Source: Bifidobacterium breve
Lineage (GTDB): Bacteria > Actinomycetota > Acidimicrobiia > IMCC26256 > PALSA-555
Direction: 5' to 3'
Assembly (NCBI GenBank): GCA_945889545.1
Contig: CAMDCC010000217.1
Span: forward strand, 1 to 5,400
DNA: 5,400 nucleotides
Positions 1 to 4,580 of the stretch are shown in pieces (position 1 is the stretch's first letter; every line of letters starts with the position of its first letter). The notes under the pieces were generated by a model. That model made no database searches, was not told the DNA's origin, and worked only from the letters and a program-made list of their open reading frames with translations. The position numbers and the translations under genes were made by a program.

Positions 1-377
1 TCGCCGATGGCGCCGGTACGCGCGTTGCGATCGACACGGAACTCAATGTGACCGGCAAGGTCGCACAGTTCGGTCGCGGCGTGATGGCTGATGTGAGCTC
101 CAAGCTGCTCGGTCAGTTCGTGACATGCCTCGAGACGACTGTGCTGGCGAGTCCCGACGCGGGCGCCCCGGTGGCCTCTCCGGCCAGTGTGGAGGCGCCG
201 CCGTCGAGTGCGCCCTCGAGCAACCCCTCGCCTCAAGTCCGTACGATCGATGCGCCGGAGGCCGAAGCACTCGACCTCATGAAAGTGGCCGGTGGCGCGG
301 TGGCCAAGCGGGTCGTGCCGGCCGTGGCGGTTGCTGCTGTGGTCATCGGCCTCATCGTCTGGCTCGTTATCCGCTGA
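1..377 (+). CDS. CoxG-like SRPBCC-family protein with C-terminal membrane anchor (3' part only)
   Basis: The frame is open from base 3 and ends at TGA 375-377; the start lies outside the window. The first ~50 visible residues (ADGAGTRVAIDTELNVTGKV, then AQFGRGVMADVSSKLLGQF) resemble the C-terminal part of the CoxG / carbon monoxide dehydrogenase subunit G group of the SRPBCC (START-like) fold, where a GxxAQFGRG segment leads into the long final helix. After this comes a Ser/Pro/Ala-rich linker (about 150-236) and a hydrophobic stretch at 312-371 (VVPAVAVAAVVIGLIVWLVI) ending in Arg-stop, which I read as a single C-terminal transmembrane anchor with the folded domain probably cytoplasmic. In CO-oxidising bacteria CoxG has been linked to membrane attachment of CO dehydrogenase, but this family is widespread without CODH and no cox structural genes are visible here. 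The ligand or partner is unknown. A 89-base gap separates it from ruvC, so it is probably a separate unit. Confidence 0.75.
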   Translation, partial: ADGAGTRVAIDTELNVTGKVAQFGRGVMADVSSKLLGQFVTCLETTVLASPDAGAPVASPASVEAPPSSAPSSNPSPQVRTIDAPEAEALDLMKVAGGAVAKRVVPAVAVAAVVIGLIVWLVIR

Positions 378-398
378 GTCTGCAATCCGCTTTGGGCC

Positions 399-440
399 CC
401 TGGGTCCACCACTCCTGAGTTCTTGGGTCCACCAATCTTG
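399..440. repeat. Imperfect 19-bp direct repeat upstream of ruvC
   Basis: Bases 399-417 and 422-440 match at 16 of 19 positions, with the core TGGGTCCACCA identical at 401-411 and 424-434. The period is 23 bp, roughly two helical turns. It lies after the CoxG-like gene's stop and ends 14 bp before the TAGGAT element of ruvC. It could be an operator pair or a remnant of a small duplication. Nothing in the sequence identifies a binding protein. Confidence 0.6.
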
Positions 441-453
441 GGGCGTCGGCCCG

Positions 454-459
454 TAGGAT
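454..459 (+). promoter_or_regulatory. Candidate -10 element of the ruvCAB promoter
   Basis: TAGGAT matches the actinobacterial TANNNT -10 pattern. Transcription would start about 7 bases downstream, at 466-467, which coincides with the A of the ATG at 467, so the mRNA could be leaderless for that start. No TTGACA-like -35 hexamer is found at 16-18 bp spacing (431-436 is ACCAAT). That is common at actinobacterial promoters but lowers certainty. The last T of the element is the first base of the LexA operator. Confidence 0.45.
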
Positions 460-474
460 CGAACCCATGTTCGA
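459..474. promoter_or_regulatory. LexA operator (SOS box) at the ruvC start
   Basis: The sequence TCGAACCCATGTTCGA has perfect 6-bp inverted arms (TCGAAC and GTTCGA) separated by CCAT. This is exactly the TCGAAC-N4-GTTCGA consensus known for mycobacterial LexA and close to the Bacillus-type CGAAC-N4-GTTCG box. It overlaps the end of the TAGGAT -10 element, the predicted transcription start and the ATG at 467-469. Bound LexA would therefore block RNA polymerase directly. Induction of ruvCAB by DNA damage is the expected result, as ruv genes are SOS members in many bacteria. Binding itself is inferred. Confidence 0.85.
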
Positions 475-1033
475 TGAGGCCGGGCCAGTGCTCGGGATCG
501 ACCCGGGCCTCTCACGCTGCGGGTATGGGGCAGTTCGCCCCGGTGGTGGCGAGCTCACCGCGGTGACGTTCGGCGTGCTCGAGACCCCGACGACCGATGA
601 GCTGCCGGATCGGCTCGCCACACTCGAGGCCGCGCTCACCCAGTTGGTAGCGGAAGTGGCACCCAGCGCGATGGCCGTCGAGCGGGTGCTCTTCCAAGCG
701 AACGTACGAACCGCGATCTCGGTCGGACAGGTCAGTGGCCTCGCGCTCGCCGTCGCCTCGCGCGCTGGTGTCCCGGTCACGCACTACAGCCCGAACGAAG
801 TGAAGCTCGCTGTCACGGGATATGGCGCGGCCGACAAGGCCCAGGTGCAAGAGATGGTGCAGCGCCTGCTCGGTCTCGATGCCACCCCCAAGCCCGACGC
901 CGCCGACGCGCTCGCGCTCGCGCTCTGCCACGGGTCGTCGGCCCGCACGCGCCGGATCGCGACCACCCAACCACCTGGGCGCGGTCTCGAACGAGCAGTC
1001 GCTGCGGCCCTTGCACGGGAGGGCGCCCGGTGA
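467..1033 (+). CDS. ruvC: Crossover junction endodeoxyribonuclease RuvC
   Basis: RuvC is the Holliday-junction resolvase: as a dimer it makes paired nicks in the four-way junction held by RuvAB. The 188-residue product has the RNase H-like fold landmarks: LGIDPGLSRCGYG with catalytic D12, AVERVLFQAN with E72, the GYGAADKAQVQEMV segment near 124-137, and KPDAADALALALCH with D144 and D147. These four acidic residues correspond to the E. coli D7/E66/D138/D141 set. Residues ~158-188 form an Arg/Ala-rich tail beyond the usual core. The ATG at 467 lies inside the LexA box and would suit a leaderless transcript. A GTG at 488, with GAGG at 476-479 eight bases upstream, would give a 181-residue protein starting MLGIDPG, closer to the usual family N-terminus, so the start is uncertain. 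It overlaps ruvA by 4 bases (GTGA). Confidence 0.96.
   Translation: MFDEAGPVLGIDPGLSRCGYGAVRPGGGELTAVTFGVLETPTTDELPDRLATLEAALTQLVAEVAPSAMAVERVLFQANVRTAISVGQVSGLALAVASRAGVPVTHYSPNEVKLAVTGYGAADKAQVQEMVQRLLGLDATPKPDAADALALALCHGSSARTRRIATTQPPGRGLERAVAAALAREGAR
1018..1022 (+). promoter_or_regulatory. Ribosome binding site of ruvA
   Basis: GGAGG sits inside the end of ruvC, 7 bases before the GTG at 1030. This strong Shine-Dalgarno match, together with the 4-base overlap of the two genes, fixes the non-ATG start of ruvA and points to translational coupling. Confidence 0.75.
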
Positions 1034-1620
1034 TCGGCTCCTTGCGGGGCGAGGTGATCGAACGCACGCCGGGCGGGGAAGTAGTGCTCGAAGTTGGTGG
1101 CGTCGGCTACCGGCTGCTCGTGCCGCTCGGCTCGCTCGAGCTGCTCAGTCCCGGCCAAGCCGCGTTCGTGCACACACACCTGCACGTGCGCGACGACGCG
1201 ATGCTTCTGTACGCGTTCTGCACGCGGGAGGAACGCGACACGTTCGAGGTGCTGATCGGCGCACCCGGCGTCGGGCCCAAGTTGGCGCTGGCGATCCTGT
1301 CGGTCCATTCGCCGGCGTCATTGCGTCGCGCACTGCTCGACGACGACCTCGACGCACTCACCCTCGTTCCTGGTGTGGGCAAGCGCACCGCACAGCGCCT
1401 CTTCATCGACCTGCACGCGAGGCTTGAAGTGCCGGATGTGGTCTCGGTGTCCGACGGCTCCGTTCGTCCCGCGGCTCGCACCGAAGTACGCGAAGCGCTC
1501 GCGGGGCTCGGCTACGGACCCGAAGAGGTTCGCGAGGTTCTGGCCCGCCTTCCGGAGGAAGGTGCGGTCGAGGATCTGCTGCGTGATGCGCTTCGACACC
1601 TCGCGGGTGCCCGAGCCTGA
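1030..1620 (+). CDS. ruvA: Holliday junction branch migration complex subunit RuvA
   Basis: RuvA binds the four-way junction as a tetramer, holds it in open square form and loads the RuvB motor rings. The 196-residue product has normal family length and the three-domain layout: an N-terminal OB-fold (about 1-63, starting MIGSLRGEVIE, with VGGVGYRLLVP), then a double helix-hairpin-helix domain with GAPGVGPKLALAILS at 77-91 and LVPGVGKRTAQRLF at 112-125. A flexible linker (about 136-150) follows, then the C-terminal RuvB-contacting domain (about 150-193, TEVREALAGLGYGPEEVREV). The start is GTG, preceded by GGAGG at 7 bases and overlapping the ruvC stop. The TGA stop is directly followed by the first of two mini-ORF repeat units leading to ruvB. 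Regulation should follow the SOS box ahead of ruvC. Confidence 0.97.
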   Translation: MIGSLRGEVIERTPGGEVVLEVGGVGYRLLVPLGSLELLSPGQAAFVHTHLHVRDDAMLLYAFCTREERDTFEVLIGAPGVGPKLALAILSVHSPASLRRALLDDDLDALTLVPGVGKRTAQRLFIDLHARLEVPDVVSVSDGSVRPAARTEVREALAGLGYGPEEVREVLARLPEEGAVEDLLRDALRHLAGARA

Positions 1621-1650
1621 ATGTTGAGCGCCTGAATGTTGAGCGCCTGA
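1615..1650 (+). repeat. Tandem 15-bp repeat forming two mini-ORFs between ruvA and ruvB
   Basis: The unit ATGTTGAGCGCCTGA occurs twice without any mismatch (1621-1635, 1636-1650). Its last six bases, GCCTGA, also form the end of ruvA (1615-1620), so 15-bp periodicity covers 36 bases. Each unit reads ATG TTG AGC GCC TGA, a complete five-codon ORF encoding Met-Leu-Ser-Ala. The units are in the same frame as ruvA and ruvB, with every stop codon directly abutting the next start (TGA|ATG, TGA|ATG, TGA|GTG). There is no good Shine-Dalgarno before the ruvB GTG, so terminating ribosomes may step through the units and reinitiate. The repeat is plain; the translational role is inference. A neutral slippage duplication of 15 bp is the simpler alternative. 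Confidence 0.85.
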
Positions 1651-2688
1651 GTGGCCGACCCCGCGCGCGACGAGTTGATGTCGGCGAGTGCCGATCCCGC
1701 GGAGCGGGCCGAGGAGACGACGCTCCGACCTCGCCGGCTCCCGGAGTTCATCGGCCAGCCCCGACTCAAGGAACACCTCGAGATCATGCTGACTGCCGCG
1801 GCGCAGCGCGGCCAAGCGGTCGACCACTTGCTGTTCGCGGGCGCTCCCGGACTCGGCAAGACCACGCTTGCGTGCATCGTCGCGGCCGAGCTCGACGTGG
1901 GCCTGCGCATCACGAGCGGCCCGGCGCTGGAGCGCGCGGGCGACCTTGCCGCGATCCTCACCAACCTCGACGACGGCGACGTGTTGTTCATCGACGAGAT
2001 CCATCGCTTGCCGCGCGCAGTGGAGGAAGTGCTCTACCCGGCGATGGAGGACTTCCAGCTCGACATCGTGATCGGCAAGGGCCCGTCGGCACGATCGATC
2101 CGACTCGACCTCCCGCGTTTCACGCTCGTCGGTGCCACCACGCGCAGCGGCATGATCACCGGCCCGCTGCGCGACCGTTTCGGGTTTCTCGCGCGGCTCG
2201 ACTACTACGAGACCGAAGACCTGATAGCGATCCTCATTCGTTCGGCGGAGATCCTCGGCGTGCCCTTGCACGCTGATGGCGCGTCGGAGATCGGACGCCG
2301 AGCGCGCGGTACGCCGCGCATCGCCAACCGGCTGCTCAAACGGGTGCGGGACTACGCGGAGGTGCGCAGCGACGGCGAGATCGACGTCGAGACCGCGCGT
2401 GCTGCGTTGGCCCTCTTCGAGGTCGACGATCTCGGACTCGACAAGGTTGACCGCGCCATCCTCCACGCTTTGTGCGTTACGTTCGCCGGTCAGCCGGTAG
2501 GGCTCAGCACCGTCGCGGTCGCGGTTGCCGAAGAGCCGGAGACCGTTGAAGACGTGTACGAGCCGTTCCTCTTGAAGCAAGGACTCATCCGCCGCACGCC
2601 ACGCGGGCGTGTAGCGACCCCGGCCGGTTACGCACATCTCGGGCTTGCCGCACCCGCAGCCGTCGCGAGCCTCTTCGACCGCGACTGA
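1651..2688 (+). CDS. ruvB: Holliday junction branch migration ATPase RuvB
   Basis: RuvB is the AAA+ motor that forms hexamers on DNA arms flanking RuvA and drives branch migration. The 345-residue product is of family length. Landmarks in order: LRPRRLPEFIGQ (25-36); Walker A GAPGLGKT at 64-71 with K70; Walker B LFIDEIHRL (112-120) with D115/E116; sensor 1 region GATTRSG (161-167); arginine finger R174 in PLRDRFG; sensor 2 R223 in GTPRIANRLL; and the C-terminal winged helix (about 260-336, with GQPVGLSTVAVAVAEEPETVEDV split by the turn, then TPRGRVATPAGYAHLGL). The second Walker A residue is Ala where the family mostly has Pro, which should be tolerated. The GTG at 1651 is chosen because it abuts the preceding TGA; ATG at 1678 would trim nine residues and still keep all domains. 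Neither start has a strong Shine-Dalgarno. Confidence 0.97.
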   Translation: MADPARDELMSASADPAERAEETTLRPRRLPEFIGQPRLKEHLEIMLTAAAQRGQAVDHLLFAGAPGLGKTTLACIVAAELDVGLRITSGPALERAGDLAAILTNLDDGDVLFIDEIHRLPRAVEEVLYPAMEDFQLDIVIGKGPSARSIRLDLPRFTLVGATTRSGMITGPLRDRFGFLARLDYYETEDLIAILIRSAEILGVPLHADGASEIGRRARGTPRIANRLLKRVRDYAEVRSDGEIDVETARAALALFEVDDLGLDKVDRAILHALCVTFAGQPVGLSTVAVAVAEEPETVEDVYEPFLLKQGLIRRTPRGRVATPAGYAHLGLAAPAAVASLFDRD

Positions 2689-2700
2689 TCCATCGTCATT

Positions 2701-2730
2701 CGGGACCGCTACGATCCCGGGACTCCCGGG
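2701..2730. promoter_or_regulatory. Candidate yajC-secDF promoter with overlapping GC inverted repeats
   Basis: TACGAT at 2710-2715 fits the actinobacterial TANNNT -10 pattern, with a likely transcription start near A2722. No convincing -35 is seen at 2686-2693. Two CGGGA/TCCCG inverted pairs overlap it (2701-2705 with 2715-2719, and 2718-2722 with 2724-2728). The second belongs to CCCGGG-ACT-CCCGGG at 2716-2730, which can fold as a 6-bp hairpin with a 3-base loop. There is no T-tract, so it is not an intrinsic terminator. A role as operator or RNA switch is possible but unproven. Confidence 0.4.
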
Positions 2731-2733
2731 GAG
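2728..2733 (+). promoter_or_regulatory. Ribosome binding site of yajC, partly inside a hairpin arm
   Basis: GGGGAG lies 8 bases before the ATG at 2742. Its first three bases are the 3' half of the second CCCGGG arm (2725-2730), so pairing with 2716-2721 would hide part of the site in transcripts reading through from ruvB. Confidence 0.6.
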
Positions 2734-2741
2734 CAAGGTGC

Positions 2742-3044
2742 ATGGAATTCGCGATCGGCTGGTTTGTCCTGTTGGCAGTGGGCTTCTTCTTTTTGATCGT
2801 CCGCCCGCAACGCCGACAGGTCGCCGCGCACCGTGCGTTGGTGGAGAGCCTCGGTGTCGGTGATGAGGTGATCACTGCCGGCGGCGTGTACGGGACGATT
2901 CGCGCGCTGCGAGATGATGTGATCGAGCTCGAAGTGGCTGACGGCGTGGTGATCCGCCTCGCGCGAGCGGCGATTGCCCGGCCGGCCAGATCCATGGACA
3001 CCACGAACGACGGCGCCGATGGTGCCGACGGCGAGGTCATCTGA
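2742..3044 (+). CDS. yajC: Preprotein translocase subunit YajC
   Basis: YajC is a small inner-membrane protein that copurifies with SecD and SecF and associates with the SecYEG channel; its exact contribution to export is minor or unsettled. The 100-residue product shows the family pattern: one N-terminal transmembrane helix (about residues 4-20, AIGWFVLLAVGFFFLIV), then the basic RPQRR motif (21-25), then a cytoplasmic domain with LGVGDEVITAGGVYGTIRAL (about 42-61) and the DDVIELEVADGVVIRLARAAI strand region. A short Asp/Gly-rich acidic tail ends the protein. The start ATG is supported by GGGGAG at 8 bases. Only three bases separate its TGA from secD, so it heads a yajC-secD-secF unit, the usual arrangement in bacteria. 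Confidence 0.95.
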   Translation: MEFAIGWFVLLAVGFFFLIVRPQRRQVAAHRALVESLGVGDEVITAGGVYGTIRALRDDVIELEVADGVVIRLARAAIARPARSMDTTNDGADGADGEVI

Positions 3045-3047
3045 CCG

Positions 3048-4580
3048 GTGACGCCGCGACGACTGAAGACCCACCTCATCGCATCGCTCCTCGTGGTTGT
3101 TGCGGCCGTCGGCGGAACGCTGGCTTCGGGTGAGGAACCTGTGCTCGGACTCGATCTGCAAGGCGGCATCTCGATCGTGTACCAGGCGGTCGGCAAGGTG
3201 AAGCCCGGTGCTCTCGACGTGACCCGCGACATCATCGACGAACGGGTCAACAGCCTCGGTGTGGCCGAGCCCGAGATCAGCCGGCAAGGGCGCACGATCT
3301 CGGTCGACCTGCCCGGGGTCAAGAACCGTGATCAGGCCGCGCGCATCGTTGGCCAGACTGGCGAGCTGCGTTTCCGCTCCGTGCTGGCCGACGTCGGCCC
3401 GTTGAACGCGGCGTCGCGCATGACCACCACCACCACCACCACGGCGCCCGCAGGTACCGGGCCCACGACCACCGCTCCGCCGTCTACGACCACGACGGCG
3501 CCAGCCAGCGGCGACGCAGCGAAAGTCGCGGTGGCGTCGTGTGATGCCAGTGCAGTCTTCACCCTGCTCACCGACGGCACGCGCGTTCCCGCGACCACTC
3601 GCGCGGACGACACCCGCGAGGCGTGCGTTGTGCTCCCCGAGCGCAACAGCAACAACCGGCTCTACCTGGGCCCGACCGAGCTCACCGGCAACGTGGTGGG
3701 CAACGCGAAGGCAGAGTTCCAGCCCGGAAGCGGTTGGGCAGTCTCGATCAACTTCACGGGCGAAGGATCCGCGCAGTGGGACGCGATGGCCGGCAAGTAC
3801 TTCCAGCAGCGGGTCGCCATCGTGTTGGACGGTGTTGTGCAATCGGCGCCCACCATCCAGCCGAACAACGCCTCGTTCGAGTCCTTCGGTGGTACTGCGG
3901 TGGTCTCGGGTGACTTCGAGCAGGACGAAGCCGAAGAGCTCGCCAAGGTCGTCAACTACGGCGCCTTGCCGGTGGAGCTCGAGAAGCTCACAACCAGCGA
4001 CGTGTCGCCGAGCCTTGGTCGTGATCAGCTCGACGCGGGCATCGCGGCCGGCGCCGTGGGCCTCCTCCTCGTTGCGCTCTACATGCTCGTCTACTACCGA
4101 CTCCTCGGTGCGGTCGTCGTTGCCGGGCTCATCCTCACCGCGGCCTTCACGTACGCGTTGATCACGTTCCTTGGCCAGACGATCGGGCTCGCGCTCACGC
4201 TCGCCGGCGTGACCGGGCTCATCGTGTCGATCGGCATCACGGTCGACTCGTACGTCGTGTACTTCGAACGATTGAAAGACGAGGTGCGATCAGGCAAGAC
4301 CGTGCGGTCTTCGGTCGACCGCGGCTTCACGCGTTCGTTCAAGACGATCGTTGCCGCCGACTCGGTCTCCCTGATTGGTGCATTGGCCCTGTACTTCATC
4401 GCAGTGGGTTCAGTGCGAGGTTTCGCCTTCTTCCTCGGTGTCTCGGCGCTGCTCGATCTTGCGGTGGCGTACTTCTTCATGCATCCCGTCGTGTCGCTCA
4501 TGGCCCGGCGGCCTTCGCTCGTGCGCATGCGGAAGGTCGGGATCGCATCGGGCCTCGACGCGCCTGAGGTGACCACATGA
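3048..4580 (+). CDS. secD: Protein translocase subunit SecD
   Basis: SecD partners with SecF in an RND-superfamily membrane complex that uses the proton gradient to help pull preproteins out of SecYEG on the outer face. The 510-residue product has TM1 (about 10-27), then GLDLQGG at 34-40, a large extracytoplasmic P1 region, and five more TM helices from about residue 328 (roughly 330-350, 354-375, 380-403, 431-453, 455-480). The diagnostic TM4 segment is VTGLIVSIGITVDSYVVYFERLKDE, centred on V399-D400-S401-Y402, followed by a conserved FKTIVAADSVSLIG stretch. P1 carries a Thr/Pro/Ala low-complexity insert at 126-153. The protein's only two cysteines (C165, C193) follow soon after the insert. 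GTG at 3048 starts three bases after yajC; GAGG at 3033-3036 is a somewhat distant ribosome site. Its stop overlaps secF by 4 bases. Confidence 0.96.
   Translation: MTPRRLKTHLIASLLVVVAAVGGTLASGEEPVLGLDLQGGISIVYQAVGKVKPGALDVTRDIIDERVNSLGVAEPEISRQGRTISVDLPGVKNRDQAARIVGQTGELRFRSVLADVGPLNAASRMTTTTTTTAPAGTGPTTTAPPSTTTTAPASGDAAKVAVASCDASAVFTLLTDGTRVPATTRADDTREACVVLPERNSNNRLYLGPTELTGNVVGNAKAEFQPGSGWAVSINFTGEGSAQWDAMAGKYFQQRVAIVLDGVVQSAPTIQPNNASFESFGGTAVVSGDFEQDEAEELAKVVNYGALPVELEKLTTSDVSPSLGRDQLDAGIAAGAVGLLLVALYMLVYYRLLGAVVVAGLILTAAFTYALITFLGQTIGLALTLAGVTGLIVSIGITVDSYVVYFERLKDEVRSGKTVRSSVDRGFTRSFKTIVAADSVSLIGALALYFIAVGSVRGFAFFLGVSALLDLAVAYFFMHPVVSLMARRPSLVRMRKVGIASGLDAPEVTT
3423..3506 (+). repeat. 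Thr/Pro/Ala low-complexity linker in secD with (ACC)6 tract
   Basis: The tract codes SecD residues 126-153: seven threonines, then AP/TP/PS-rich spacers with TTT and TTTT runs. It opens with six ACC codons in a row at 3423-3440 followed by ACG, a perfect trinucleotide microsatellite. It sits inside the extracytoplasmic P1 region. Such Thr-rich linkers are typical of exported actinobacterial proteins, notably Acidimicrobiia, and can serve as flexible and possibly glycosylated spacers. In-frame length change by slippage would be tolerated. Confidence 0.85.
4566..4572 (+). promoter_or_regulatory. Ribosome binding site of secF
   Basis: GAGGTGA within the last codons of secD is a seven-base match to the anti-Shine-Dalgarno complement (GGAGGTGA) and ends four bases before the ATG at 4577. 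With the ATGA overlap it decides the secF start and implies coupled, near-equal synthesis of SecD and SecF. Confidence 0.8.

Noticed and set aside
391..430. Possible terminator after the CoxG-like gene (GGGCCC pairing with GGGTCC)
   Set aside because: The stem is six pairs with a G-U and a long loop or no room for a loop, and no T-tract follows. It is better explained as part of the direct repeat.
436..459. PafBC-type (LexA-independent) damage promoter upstream of ruvC
   Set aside because: The expected TTGTC-like element at the right distance before the TANNNT hexamer is not present; only TTG at 438-440 matches.
1618..1653. ruvA-ruvB fusion by read-through of the in-frame TGA codons
   Set aside because: Three TGA codons would need to be read. 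TGA is the stop of every complete gene here and Trp is coded by TGG, so TGA is not recoded. RuvA and RuvB each have normal ends and lengths.
2716..2730. CCCGGG hairpin as an intrinsic terminator of ruvCAB
   Set aside because: No T-run follows; the sequence continues directly into the yajC ribosome binding site.
1318..2736. Very long open frame on the minus strand (472 codons) opposite ruvB and the end of ruvA
   Set aside because: It lies antisense to a gene with all RuvB motifs. Long antisense frames are expected from GC-rich third-position bias, and the translation is Arg/Ala/Glu-rich with no recognisable domain.
2709..3842. Long minus-strand open frame (377 codons) opposite yajC and secD
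   Set aside because: It is antisense to clear YajC and SecD and low in complexity (Gly/Arg and His/Asp runs mirror the ACC tract). No start signal or domain supports it.
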